Virus record (IMG/VR): IMGVR_UViG_3300037117_000082
Coordinates: 1 to 64,000 of that record
From: a virus
Reading direction: 5' to 3' (one strand)
Length of the DNA: 64,000 bases
Shown here piece by piece: positions 38,351-46,504 of this stretch. The notes under the pieces are model-generated. The model saw nothing but the letters and a program-made list of their open reading frames with translations, was not told where the DNA came from and ran no database searches. The position numbers and the translations under genes are program-made. The stretch's first letter is position 1. Each line of letters begins with the position of its first letter.

Positions 38351-40417
38351 TCATCCTCCGGTGGCAGTGTGATCGCTAGGGGCACTTCCGGCCAGGACGG
38401 TGAGGCTGGGACGGGTGAGGACATAGAAGCCCGTCCGCGGCCTGCCGATCTGGCCGGCCTCGGTGAGCGCCCGCAGCGAATCGGAGATGACGCGCAGCCC
38501 GAACGGCTTAGGGCGCCCCCATTCCCCGGTCGCGAGAATGCCGGCGCGCTCGCAGATGACGCCGCGGTCCAGCTCGCCGGCTGCCTCGTGCAGGACGGCG
38601 AGGATGGCGTCTGACGAGGTGCGGCCCTCGGGTCCGTCAGTGTCCGGGACGGCAGCGAGAGGAGCGGGCAGCGTGGCGGCGGCCGGGCGCGGCGCGGCGA
38701 TCCTCTGCTGGTCGAGGCAGCGGCGGAACGCATCGCCGAACACGGCATCCATCTCGCGGGGGGTGGCGTCCACGGCGACCTTGCGCGGGTTGGGCACGAG
38801 CCGCACGCGCATCGGGGAGTCGGGGCGGTTGTCCGGGCCGACGATGTAGCCGAGCCCGTGAGTCTCCGAGCCGTCCGGGAAGGTGCGCGGCAGCAGCTTC
38901 GGGTCAGCCTCCAGCCCGATGATGCCGCCCGACAGCGCCTCCCCGGTGCGGAGCGCGACCGCGTTGCCGCCGACGACCATTGCCCGCAGCGTCATGTCGC
39001 CGAGCTGGGACAGCAGCAGCGTGTGGGAGACGATCATCAGGTGGCCGCCGGCCTTGCGGTTGAGCTTCACGAGGTTGCCGACGATCCGCTGCGCCTCGGT
39101 GCCGTGTTTCGGGTCGCCGAGCACGAGGTGCGCCTCATCGAAGACGGCGAAGATCAGCGGCAGCCCGGACAGGACCGGGTCGTAGAAGTCCATGCCGGGC
39201 CGCTCGTAGCCGTCCTCATCGGTCCACGTGAGGTCGGCCAGGTACTCCGACCGGGCCATCATCCCGGCCTCGAACGCGCGCAGGTAGGCCATGCACTCCG
39301 GGACGCCGCGGGCGTAGGTGACCTGGCCGCGCCAGTCCGGCAGCGACTGCCCTTGCTGCGGGTCCAGCACGATCGGGATGACGGGAATCTCGGACGTGAC
39401 CGCGGCGGACAGCAGGAGATGCAGGAGGTAGCTCTTCCCCGAGCCTTTTACGCCCACCACGACGGACTGCTCAGCGCCGTTGCGGGGTGACCAGAACCGG
39501 AAGTGCGCGGGGTCGCCGTCCGGGAAGTCGCCGAGCACGGCTAGCCCGGTTGCGGGGTCGATGCCCTCGCCGTCCCAGCGGCGGACCCTGGCGAGGGTGT
39601 TGGTGCGCAGCAGCGTCAGCGTCACCTCATGCTCGCGGCCATCGGGCAGCCGCTCCGGGTAGACCTCGGTGACCGGCCGGCCGAACAGGGACGCGATCTT
39701 CTTGGTCATGCCGAACACGTCGGAGGTGTCCTGGTCGCCGCGGACGAGCCGCAGCGTGTACTTCGTGCCGTTGCGGATCTCCAGCGGCAGCGACAGCCTC
39801 GAGCCCGCGAGCCGGCCCTTGGTGCCGAGCGTGGCGGCCCAGAGCGCCGTATCGCTCAGCGGTGCGGGCTCAGGCTCGCGCTCGGGCAGCACCGGCCGCC
39901 AGCGGTACTGCCGTACCCAGAGGATCACGACGGGCAGCCAGCAGCAGAGCAGCAGCGGCGGGAGCGGGCCCTTGTGCAGCCCGAGAGCGGCGATGAGCGG
40001 CAGCAACAGGAGCGTCAGGCAGGCGAGCACGGCAGCGGTGCCGCGGGCGAAGGCAGTCAGGTGACGGCACAGCAGGACCATGCAGGCGGCGGCGAGGAAG
40101 GCAGTCAGGAAGGCGGCAGGCAGCGCATGGTGCAGCGCGAGTCCTGCGCCGGTGACGCCGCCGAGCCACCAGAACGGAACGAGGTGCAGGCGGTAGCGGT
40201 AGGCCCCGGTCCGGGCGGCGAGCTTCGAGCCCGGCAGCCGTGACGGCACTACCTGCCCGGCGAGTGCAGTGCCGGGTGCAGCCGCCAGTGCAGCGGCCTG
40301 CGCCCGGCCCATCTCGCGGGCAAACTTCTTCGCCTGCCTGCCGTCCATGCGGATGACCGGCCCCGCTGGCGGGTGCTTGCGCCGCCAGCGGGGGATCTCC
40401 CTCGTCGCCTGCTTCAT
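38351..40417 (-). CDS. FtsK/SpoIIIE-type DNA translocase (Tra-like)
   Basis: 688 residues. Three or four membrane helices lie at about 75-165. The motor domain has Walker A GVKGSGKSYLLHLL (about 313) and Walker B PLIFAVFDEAHLV (about 430). The C terminus carries a winged-helix segment (AAGELDRGVICERAGILATGEWGRPKPFGLRVISDSL), where TraB-type translocases bind their clt repeats. Such proteins pump double-stranded DNA between mycelial cells in actinobacterial conjugation. The neighbouring DUF2637 and small membrane genes match a transfer module. In a phage context this is unusual. Confidence 0.85.
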   Translation of the reverse strand: MKQATREIPRWRRKHPPAGPVIRMDGRQAKKFAREMGRAQAAALAAAPGTALAGQVVPSRLPGSKLAARTGAYRYRLHLVPFWWLGGVTGAGLALHHALPAAFLTAFLAAACMVLLCRHLTAFARGTAAVLACLTLLLLPLIAALGLHKGPLPPLLLCCWLPVVILWVRQYRWRPVLPEREPEPAPLSDTALWAATLGTKGRLAGSRLSLPLEIRNGTKYTLRLVRGDQDTSDVFGMTKKIASLFGRPVTEVYPERLPDGREHEVTLTLLRTNTLARVRRWDGEGIDPATGLAVLGDFPDGDPAHFRFWSPRNGAEQSVVVGVKGSGKSYLLHLLLSAAVTSEIPVIPIVLDPQQGQSLPDWRGQVTYARGVPECMAYLRAFEAGMMARSEYLADLTWTDEDGYERPGMDFYDPVLSGLPLIFAVFDEAHLVLGDPKHGTEAQRIVGNLVKLNRKAGGHLMIVSHTLLLSQLGDMTLRAMVVGGNAVALRTGEALSGGIIGLEADPKLLPRTFPDGSETHGLGYIVGPDNRPDSPMRVRLVPNPRKVAVDATPREMDAVFGDAFRRCLDQQRIAAPRPAAATLPAPLAAVPDTDGPEGRTSSDAILAVLHEAAGELDRGVICERAGILATGEWGRPKPFGLRVISDSLRALTEAGQIGRPRTGFYVLTRPSLTVLAGSAPSDHTATGG

Positions 40418-40419
40418 GG

Positions 40420-41730
40420 TCAGCCCGCGTAGAACTCGGGCTGCGCGCCGACTACCGGCGCTCCCTGGTGAGCCTCGTTCATCGCACCGTGGTCGCGCTT
40501 GAGGCCGTCGCGGAACGCCTGCGCGGCGTCGAGGGCCTGCTGCGCTGCCTTCTCCTGTGCCTTCAGCGCGTCATCGATCTCCATGGCGCGGCCGATGCTG
40601 CCGGAATCCAGCCCGGCGGACGCCATCTGCTCGACCCTGGCGGCGAGACGCCGGGCCTGCAGCCGGGCGATCTCCTGCTCGCACTCGGCGATGATGCCGT
40701 TTGCCTCGACGACGGTCTGGTCGTAGGTGGTCTCTGCGGTGCCAGTTGGCATTGCTTTTCCTTCCGTTGCGAGTGACGCATCGCCATGGCGGCGGTGCGG
40801 GATGCCTGCGGGCCAGTCGCCATCGGCCTGAGCGGTGTCTGCCTCGAACTGCCGGTTGTGAGCCTCCACTAGCGCAGCCTGGTCGGCTGGCTGCCGCCGG
40901 TTCGCTGCCGCATCCACGGCGTGAGAGCGATGGAAGTTCTCGCCGCCCTCGGTGAGAACCGGGTCAGCGTCGGTGCCCGGATGGCCGCACGCACCGCAGA
41001 TGGTTCCGGGTGCGGCCAGCGGCGCGTCCGGGTCGGGGTCAGCTGATCCCCAGCCACGGCAGTACGAGCAGGCACCAGCCGGACCGGCGCCCGATCCGCC
41101 GCACTGAGGGCAGCGCTTCTGGCCGGGGCGCAGGTGGTCGGAGTCATCCGGGCGGGCGTCATCGCGGACGGGGTAAGGGTCCCCGGGAAGATCGCTGGTG
41201 GCTGACTCGTCATCAGGGTCGCCCGGCTCATCATCGGGCACCCAGTCATCGCGGCGGGGGAAGTCCGGGTGCAGTACCACTGCATCGGCTGCCTCCTGCA
41301 CTGCCTGCCTGCCCGTGCGCCCGGCCGGAGGCGAGTCGTCGTAGACGCGGATAATCTCGTCCCGCAGGGCCTTCTGGCGCGTCTTGTGATCCCGCAGGGC
41401 CGGGCCGTAGGCAGCCTTCGCCTCAAGATCGGACGTGCGCGCTTCCTCGCGGATATGGCGCTGGTGGCGGGACTCGCGGCGGTGCGCTATCCAGCCCGCG
41501 TGCCAGCCTGTCCGCGCCACGGGGAAGCCCCCGCCTGCCTCGCGGATCCACCAGCCGATGGCGTGACGGCGGCGCATGGCGCGCTCGCGGTTCCTGGGAA
41601 CGTCGCCGGTCTTCTTGGCTGCCTTCACCTTCGCGTCACCGGACTTGCGCCGGTCGTCGCCCATGTGATCCCACGCGGACTTGACCGAGACGCCGATGCC
41701 GACGCACAGCAGCAGGAATACGAGTTCCAT
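40420..41730 (-). CDS. Single-pass membrane protein with zinc ribbons and coiled coil
   Basis: 436 residues. The N-terminal helix MELVFLLLCVGIGVSVKSAW anchors it in the membrane, and a basic stretch of Arg/Lys follows (about 25-75). Residues about 205-250 have CPQCGGSGAGPAGACSYCRGWG and ICGACGHPG, a DnaJ-like zinc site. The C terminus is a long coiled coil (EANGIIAECEQEIARLQARRLAARVEQM). It is transcribed with the translocase and may be a transfer partner. Family unknown. Confidence 0.6.
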   Translation of the reverse strand: MELVFLLLCVGIGVSVKSAWDHMGDDRRKSGDAKVKAAKKTGDVPRNRERAMRRRHAIGWWIREAGGGFPVARTGWHAGWIAHRRESRHQRHIREEARTSDLEAKAAYGPALRDHKTRQKALRDEIIRVYDDSPPAGRTGRQAVQEAADAVVLHPDFPRRDDWVPDDEPGDPDDESATSDLPGDPYPVRDDARPDDSDHLRPGQKRCPQCGGSGAGPAGACSYCRGWGSADPDPDAPLAAPGTICGACGHPGTDADPVLTEGGENFHRSHAVDAAANRRQPADQAALVEAHNRQFEADTAQADGDWPAGIPHRRHGDASLATEGKAMPTGTAETTYDQTVVEANGIIAECEQEIARLQARRLAARVEQMASAGLDSGSIGRAMEIDDALKAQEKAAQQALDAAQAFRDGLKRDHGAMNEAHQGAPVVGAQPEFYAG

Positions 41731-41739
41731 GTCAGCCCC

Positions 41740-42165
41740 CTAGACCTGGTTGATCGCGGTCGTGAGGCTGCCCATGACGCCGACGATCGCGCCACGGAGC
41801 CCGGCCAGCGCGGGGATGCCCGCCACGCCGACAGCCACCAGCACGCCGAGCGCCAGCCCGATCCAGCCGGTCCGCGGCTGAGCCGTCTTCTTCGGGTGCA
41901 GGTCGTGGGCAAAGATGATCGCCAGGATGATGAACAGTCCCGCTGCCAGCGGGACGCCCACGGCCCAGTTGAGAACCGACCCGAACGCGCCCTGCGCCCA
42001 GGCGCCGACGTCCCCGAGGATCCTGCCGAGGAACCCGGTAGTGCCGATCACCACGACGCCGAGGAACACCAGCACGGCGCGGATGGCCGTGAAGATGCCC
42101 AGCCAGTGGAAGACGCCGAACAGGAGCAGGAACAGCGCCCCCAGGTCGGTAACGGTCAGAGTCAT
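41740..42165 (-). CDS. Four-helix membrane protein
   Basis: 141 residues with hydrophobic segments at about 5-22, 28-45, 70-90 and 100-125, and a short KKTAQPRTG cytoplasmic loop. It is part of the putative transfer module between the FtsK-like gene and its upstream regulators. No family recognised; Spd-like by position. Confidence 0.6.
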   Translation of the reverse strand: MTLTVTDLGALFLLLFGVFHWLGIFTAIRAVLVFLGVVVIGTTGFLGRILGDVGAWAQGAFGSVLNWAVGVPLAAGLFIILAIIFAHDLHPKKTAQPRTGWIGLALGVLVAVGVAGIPALAGLRGAIVGVMGSLTTAINQV

Positions 42166-42177
42166 GGTGCGGCCCTC

Positions 42178-42639
42178 CTAGGACCTGAACAGGAATACGT
42201 AGATGACGACGGCGGCGATAACCACACGGGGCGGCGATTCCAGCACCCACTCGATGCAGTGCAGGAGAGCCTTGACGCACAGGTGCCCGTAGCCGTAGAT
42301 GATGCGCGGCCAGACCATGGCCAGCGCGTTCCACTGCCCGGCGGCGCGGTGATGGCGTTCGCGGGTCTCGGCCAGCGACGGCGGCTGCGCGTGCAGCACC
42401 GAGACGCCGGACGAGATGCGGGTGAAGGCGCGCTGAGCGCGGTCGGCGGCTTCCTGCCAGCCCGCAGGAGCAGGCCGGAGGTCGTCACTTTCCGTGACGG
42501 GCGCCAGTTCGGCGGAGTGCAGTGCTGGCAGGGTAGCCGGTGGCTTTGGTATGCTTTCCCCGCGCCCGCGCGCCTCTGCCCGTTGGAATCCAGATCCGGC
42601 TTCCGGCGGGACTGCACTGTGCACTGCCTCCTGCGTCAC
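42178..42639 (-). CDS. C-terminally membrane-anchored protein
   Basis: 153 residues from GTG 42639 (GTGA overlap). The N-terminal 75 residues are hydrophilic and Pro/Ala-rich, then helices (EAADRAQRAFTRISSGVSVLHAQP) and a C-terminal hydrophobic tail (RVVIAAVVIYVFLFRS). Possibly a tail-anchored transfer protein. No family. Confidence 0.55.
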   Translation of the reverse strand: MTQEAVHSAVPPEAGSGFQRAEARGRGESIPKPPATLPALHSAELAPVTESDDLRPAPAGWQEAADRAQRAFTRISSGVSVLHAQPPSLAETRERHHRAAGQWNALAMVWPRIIYGYGHLCVKALLHCIEWVLESPPRVVIAAVVIYVFLFRS

Positions 42640-42902
42640 GCTGCGCAACCTTCCTTGTGGTTGTAGTCGCCGCGCTCGATCGCCGCGGCGAGCCCGTTCA
42701 CGTAGTCGGCCGCGATGCCCAGAAGCTCGGCCGCGCGCTCGGAGTCCATCCGCCGGGCGGCGGGATCACGCTGCGGGCGCTGCATGTGCTTGGCTGCCGC
42801 GCGCAGCCGGTCACTCGCCGCAGCGAACTGGTCGGCCGGCGTCTGCGCCGCTGCCGCTCGCTGCCGCCAGCGCGGCACGGGGCGTTCCTTCCGCTTCGCC
42901 AT
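42636..42902 (-). CDS. Small basic helical protein
   Basis: 88 residues, MAKRKERPVPRWRQRAAAAQ..., with a basic N terminus and helices (QFAAASDRLRAAAKHMQR and ERAAELLGIAADYVNGLAAAIE). It may bind nucleic acid. Coupled to the next gene by GTGA. Confidence 0.55.
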   Translation of the reverse strand: MAKRKERPVPRWRQRAAAAQTPADQFAAASDRLRAAAKHMQRPQRDPAARRMDSERAAELLGIAADYVNGLAAAIERGDYNHKEGCAA

Positions 42903-42904
42903 GA

Positions 42905-43120
42905 TCAGGCCCTGACCTTCCTGCGCACCTTGTACTCGCCCGCGTGGCGCACGAGCAGCTCGAACTCGCCCCACCGGCCCTTAGCCCAGCCGTTGCCCTC
43001 GAGCCAGCCCGTCAGGGTGTCCTTGAGCGTCCCCACGTCGTCGGGGTCCGCGTGCAGGTCGATGTCGTCCGCGTGCCTGCCGCGGCGGAGGATCTCCAGC
43101 TCGAGGTTGCGGGCGGTCAC
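42905..43120 (-). CDS. Unknown 71-residue protein
   Basis: VTARNLELEILRRGRHADDI..., alpha/beta, with a WAKGRWGEFELLVRHAGEYKVRRKV end of beta hairpin type. GTG start overlaps the upstream stop. No family recognised. Confidence 0.55.
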   Translation of the reverse strand: MTARNLELEILRRGRHADDIDLHADPDDVGTLKDTLTGWLEGNGWAKGRWGEFELLVRHAGEYKVRRKVRA

Positions 43121-43755
43121 GACGGGCCTCCGTTGCAGTAGGAGCAGGACGGGCAGGTAGTGGTCTCGCCGGCGAAGGCAGCCAGCATGGGCCAGAGGCG
43201 GGCGTTGGTGCCCGGCTCCGGGTCCGTGATGGTGATCAGCCACGCGGCGCGGATCTCGCTCGCGGCGTCAGGGCAGCGCGCCTCGTAGAAGCCCGTCTCG
43301 TCACGCCACGCCCGGCGCAGGCTGTAGCGGCTCTCGCCGAAGCGCTGGCGCCCTCTCGCGCCTGCGAGCAGGAGCGGCGTGCCGATCACGGCAGCCTGGA
43401 TGCGCTGCAGCGTGTTGTCGCTGACGAGCCCGTCGACCCATGCCTCGCACTCGCCGTACCCCGGCGGGTCGCTGGGTCCGGGCGGATCATCCTCCGGGTT
43501 ACTCGCGGACTGCGAGCTGGTCGTGACGAAGGCTGCCCGGTTGGCCGCGGCGAGCACGTCGAGGTGCGGGATGGTCTCGGCTTCCGGCGGACCTCCGGGG
43601 CGGGGCGTATGGATGATCTCCCCGTACAGCCATGCGACGGTTAGCTCACCGATGTCAGCGAGGGAGGATGCGGTCTTCCAGCGGGCGCGGTCGGCCCGGC
43701 TCATGTCGGTGTCGAAGGCGAACAGGAACCAGTCCGCAATGCGCTGGAGGTTCAC
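43117..43755 (-). CDS. Unknown 212-residue protein downstream of the WhiB-like gene
   Basis: The long upstream extension of this frame shadows the WhiB-like gene, so the start is GTG 43755 (VNLQRIADWFLFAF), overlapping its stop. The protein is helical at both ends and finishes ETTTCPSCSYCNGG, a CxxC zinc pair. No family recognised. Confidence 0.6.
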   Translation of the reverse strand: MNLQRIADWFLFAFDTDMSRADRARWKTASSLADIGELTVAWLYGEIIHTPRPGGPPEAETIPHLDVLAAANRAAFVTTSSQSASNPEDDPPGPSDPPGYGECEAWVDGLVSDNTLQRIQAAVIGTPLLLAGARGRQRFGESRYSLRRAWRDETGFYEARCPDAASEIRAAWLITITDPEPGTNARLWPMLAAFAGETTTCPSCSYCNGGPS

Positions 43756-44279
43756 GCGGCCACCTCCGTCGCGGCGCGCTGTCCCTTGCGCTTGGCGCCC
43801 CGGGCTGCCGTGCAGTCGGTGCAGACGGTCTTGCCGTAGGGGTAGGCGGGGGACGGGGCTTCCCTGCGGGTGTTCGCGGCAGTCCGGGTGTGGTCGTTGC
43901 GGCATTTCCCGGGACACTGCAAGGCGGAGTTCGGGCCGGTCAGGTGCGGTCGCCGGATGACGACCCTGCCGGGAGCCCGCACTGCGGGGACACTGGCCCG
44001 GATCAGCTGACCCCGGTCGCTGAACAGCTCGCCGCCCCAGATGCCGGCGACGGCCGGGCTGGCGTTCATGGCCGCGGACAGGCACTCCGCCCGGACGGGG
44101 CAGCCGGCGCAGACGGCCTTGGCCGCGGCGATGCCGGCGCCGTCCATGGCGTCGGGGAAGAACCGTTCCGGATCCACGCCGCGGCAGGCAGCCAGTGCCC
44201 GCCAGTCGCGGCGTTTGGCCACGGCCAGCACCGGGCCTGCCGCGCCGTCGCTCCACTGGAGACCTGGACGGGCGGTCAT
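43752..44279 (-). CDS. WhiB-like transcription factor with extra Cys-rich tail
   Basis: 175 residues. The WhiB core is at about 28-88: ALAACRG, then AKAVCAGCPVRAEC with the C-x2-C-x5-C spacing that binds a 4Fe-4S cluster, and GIWGG, the contact with sigma factor region 4. WhiB proteins are confined to Actinobacteria and their phages. The tail adds CPGKC and CTDC, a possible second metal site not usual in the family. Coupled to the HTH gene upstream by ATGA. Confidence 0.88.
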   Translation of the reverse strand: MTARPGLQWSDGAAGPVLAVAKRRDWRALAACRGVDPERFFPDAMDGAGIAAAKAVCAGCPVRAECLSAAMNASPAVAGIWGGELFSDRGQLIRASVPAVRAPGRVVIRRPHLTGPNSALQCPGKCRNDHTRTAANTRREAPSPAYPYGKTVCTDCTAARGAKRKGQRAATEVAA

Positions 44280-44536
44280 GGCCTGGCATCCCGCATCGCT
44301 GCCCAGGCAGTACCCAGGACTTCCAGCACGGCGCGGCCGGTGCGCAGGGCCTCGGCGAGCACGAACGCGACGAACGCGCCCGGCACCCGGCTTCCGTCAC
44401 CGAGATCAACTACGGGGATGACGCCGCCGGCGATGCGCCGGGCGATGGTCCGCTCGCTGAGCCGGAAGGCCACGGCAGCCTCCTGCGTGGTGAGCATCAG
44501 GGAGGCAAGATCCGGCGCCTGCGTGGCTGCTGTCAT
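44276..44536 (-). CDS. Excisionase-like helix-turn-helix protein
   Basis: 86 residues. MLTTQEAAVAFRLSERTIARRIAGGVIPVVDLGDGSRVPGAF is an HTH_17/excisionase-type domain. It is the first gene of the leftward transfer-module operon, with CAGGAG before the ATG. The shared intergenic gap with the divergent GntR gene contains paired GAGTCAAC sites. It may act as excisionase or as operon regulator. Confidence 0.75.
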   Translation of the reverse strand: MTAATQAPDLASLMLTTQEAAVAFRLSERTIARRIAGGVIPVVDLGDGSRVPGAFVAFVLAEALRTGRAVLEVLGTAWAAMRDARP

Positions 44537-44576
44537 CCCCGGCTCCTGGTCCGTCGTTGTCAGACTGAATTAACCC

Positions 44577-44607
44577 GAGTCAACCATAGTCACACAGTTG
44601 AGTCAAC
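44577..44607. promoter_or_regulatory. Paired GAGTCAAC sites in the divergent GntR/excisionase promoter
   Basis: GAGTCAAC at 44577-44584 and again at 44600-44607, 23 bases apart. The second is part of the palindrome GTTGA-G-TCAAC (44597-44607). On the minus strand each gives TTGACTC, a good -35 box for the leftward operon. A likely operator for the adjacent GntR protein, as in KorSA-type control of transfer genes. Confidence 0.55.
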
Positions 44608-44649
44608 ACGTAGGTAACTCGCGGTTTTTCAGGTTGTTACGCTTGGCGC

Positions 44650-45012
44650 GTGGACCAGCGGCCAGGCAGGGCAACAGCGAAGTACCGGCAGGTTGCCGCC
44701 GCGCTGCGCGCCCGCATTGAGGCAGGGGAGTTCCCGGCCGGGGCGCAGCTGCTGACCAAGCCCGAGATCAGGGCGCAGTACGGCGTATCCCTCGGGACGG
44801 TTGACGCGGCGCTGAGGGTGCTCAGCGACCTGGGCATGACCGAATCGCAGCAAGGGGCGGGCACGTTCGTGCTCAGCGAGCACGGCACGGAGAGCGAGCC
44901 GGAACTCGTCAGGAAGCTCGCAGTGCAGCTTGAGGATGTCCTGCGCCGGCTGGCGAAGGTCGAGCAGCGGATCGAGGACGCGGAAAGCGCGCTAGGGCCA
45001 GACGGCCCGTGA
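44650..45012 (+). CDS. GntR-family regulator (KorSA-like)
   Basis: 120 residues from GTG 44650. The winged HTH reads KYRQVAAALRARIEAGEFPAGAQLLTKPEIRAQYGVSLGTVDAALRVLSDLGMTESQQGAGTFV, complete for GntR. The C-terminal part is only a coiled coil (LVRKLAVQLEDVLRRLAKVEQRIEDAESAL), with no ligand domain. Short GntR proteins of this kind repress transfer genes in actinobacterial conjugative elements. TACGCT ends 6 bases before the GTG, so it is probably leaderless. Confidence 0.85.
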   Translation: MDQRPGRATAKYRQVAAALRARIEAGEFPAGAQLLTKPEIRAQYGVSLGTVDAALRVLSDLGMTESQQGAGTFVLSEHGTESEPELVRKLAVQLEDVLRRLAKVEQRIEDAESALGPDGP

Positions 45013-45097
45013 GCCTGTCCGCGCGGGCCTCCGCGCTCTCCAGCCGGCGCATGGCCTCATCCAGGGCGGCGGACAGGTACCGGAGTTCATCGCGCAT
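44909..45097 (-). CDS. Possible small coiled-coil protein, convergent with the GntR gene
   Basis: 62 residues; the first 33 (starting MRDELRYLSAALDEAMRRLE) form a plausible amphipathic helix. The rest lies antisense to the GntR gene end and is Arg/Pro-rich shadow-like sequence. A shorter real gene or no gene at all are both possible. Confidence 0.3.
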   Translation of the reverse strand: MRDELRYLSAALDEAMRRLESAEARADRLTGRLALARFPRPRSAARPSPAGAGHPQAALRAS

Positions 45098-45191
45098 CCT
45101 GCCACGCTAGGCGTGACGGACACTGACTGTCTGCGTCAAAGCCGGGGCAACGCATGTACCATTCCTGCGTCACGAACCTTACGATGGCTGC

Positions 45192-45920
45192 ATGGCCAAC
45201 ACGGCACTGCGCGCGGCGCGGATCCGCGCTCACCTGAGCCAGGACGACCTGGCCCGCCGCATCCGCGAGGCTGGCAGCCGGACGGGCGACCGGAATGGCT
45301 GCACCCGCGGCATGGTGCAGCGGTGGGAGTCCGGCAGGACGCTGCGCCCGCAGGGACGCTACCTGCTGGCGCTGGAGAACGTCCTCGGGCAGCCCGCGTA
45401 CAGTCTCGGCTTCGCTGACGAGATCCACGGCGTTGACCGGGCGCGCGCGCTGGACGACGCGGGCCTGAGCGCCGCCTACCCGGTGCCGGACCCGGCCGCC
45501 GACTACGGGCCGCTCACCGGCATCTGGCTCTCGGCCTACGAGTACCACTCCAGCAGCCGGGGCGAGGATCTCACCAGCAGGCATTACGTGACCGTGACCC
45601 AGCAGGGCCTGATGCTGCGGGTTCACTCGCTGCCGAAAGCCGGGTCCCGGCTGTCGATGGAGCTGAGCGTCAACGGCTCCGTGGTCACCGGGACATGGGC
45701 CGAGCGGACCGACCAGGCGGGCTACTACCAGGGCGCGGTGTACCACGGGGCCATCCAGATGCTGCTGGAGCCGACCGGGCACCGGATGCAGGGCAAGTGG
45801 CTCGGCTTCGGCCGCGACCTGGAGGTCAACATCGGCGGATGGACGCTCAGTCTTGTTGACGCCGATTTCAGCGAGCGGGCCATGAGCCGGTGGGACCGGG
45901 AGCCAGGCACCGGAGGATGA
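45192..45920 (+). CDS. XRE-family regulator with lipocalin-like C-terminal domain
   Basis: 242 residues. The N-terminal HTH is ARIRAHLSQDDLARRIREAGSRTG..CTRGMVQRWESGRTLRP, with an unusually long turn. The C-terminal 130 residues are a beta barrel-like domain (YGPLTGIWLSAYEYHSSSRGEDLTSRHYVTVTQQG...MQGKWLGFGRDLEVNIGGWTLSLV), as in actinobacterial XRE proteins that may sense a ligand. TACGAT ends 6 bases before the ATG, so it is probably leaderless. Overlaps the HNH gene by ATGA. Confidence 0.8.
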   Translation: MANTALRAARIRAHLSQDDLARRIREAGSRTGDRNGCTRGMVQRWESGRTLRPQGRYLLALENVLGQPAYSLGFADEIHGVDRARALDDAGLSAAYPVPDPAADYGPLTGIWLSAYEYHSSSRGEDLTSRHYVTVTQQGLMLRVHSLPKAGSRLSMELSVNGSVVTGTWAERTDQAGYYQGAVYHGAIQMLLEPTGHRMQGKWLGFGRDLEVNIGGWTLSLVDADFSERAMSRWDREPGTGG

Positions 45921-46261
45921 GCCGCCGAACGCTCTACAAGGCACAGGACGGCATCTGCCGCTGGTGCTCACTGCCGCTTCCCGAGGACTTCGCGGACACG
46001 GAGATTGATCACATCATCCCGAGATGCAGGGGCGGTCCTGACAAGCCCTGGAACAAGCAGCTACTCCACCGGGAGTGCAACAGGGGCCCGGGCGGCAAAT
46101 GGAAGGCGCTCACCGAGGAAGCCCGCGCACTAGCCGGCGAGCACGGTGTCACCCTGCGTGAGCCAACGCCGGCGTGGCTCTACGGCGGGCGCAGCTGGCG
46201 TGATGCCGTCAACCTGGACCCGGGCGCAGCATCCGACCCGCACTGGCCGGCCGGCGCCTGA
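45917..46261 (+). CDS. HNH endonuclease
   Basis: 114 residues. CRWCSLPL..TEIDHIIPRCRGGPDKPWNKQLLHRECN carries the zinc Cys pair and the H-N-H residues. It is coupled to the XRE gene and to a 49-residue protein by overlapping stop-starts. Free-standing HNH proteins in phages nick or cut DNA, sometimes with the terminase; here it is far from terL, so a homing or defence role is equally possible. Confidence 0.85.
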   Translation: MSRRTLYKAQDGICRWCSLPLPEDFADTEIDHIIPRCRGGPDKPWNKQLLHRECNRGPGGKWKALTEEARALAGEHGVTLREPTPAWLYGGRSWRDAVNLDPGAASDPHWPAGA

Positions 46262-46410
46262 TGGCCTCGGCAAGGATCGAGCCCCCCGACCCCGGCAGCT
46301 GGGGAGCCGTGAGGCTGCTGATAGCTCACCTGAACCGGCTGAACTACCACGTCGATGAGGCGAGATCGTTTTGCGACGGGGAGCCCATCTCCACGCTGCT
46401 GCTCAGCTAG
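46261..46410 (+). CDS. 49-residue mini-protein
   Basis: MASARIEPPDPGSWGAVRLL..., with one helix (VRLLIAHLNRLNYHVDEA). It starts at TGATG on the HNH stop. No family recognised. Confidence 0.5.
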   Translation: MASARIEPPDPGSWGAVRLLIAHLNRLNYHVDEARSFCDGEPISTLLLS

Positions 46411-46446
46411 CCCGCAGCATTGAGTGACGGCGTGTGCGCGTTCCGC

Positions 46447-46487
46447 TTGACAGTGGTAACCACACCGGGATACGTTGTGCTTACCAC
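46447..46487 (+). promoter_or_regulatory. Promoter with two palindromic operators
   Basis: TTGACA (46447-46452) is followed after 17 bases by ATACGT as a -10 box. GTGGT-A-ACCAC (46453-46463) fills the spacer and a second site GTGCT-T-ACCAC (46477-46487) covers the start region, centres 24 bases apart. A repressor dimer on either site would block transcription of the operon starting at 46505. Confidence 0.6.
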
Positions 46488-46504
46488 CTAGCGAGGGAGC
46501 GGAC

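Noticed and set aside
42905-44409. The 430-codon frame across the WhiB-like gene
   Set aside because: Its first two thirds are a shadow of the WhiB-like gene; only the part from GTG 43755 is protein-like.
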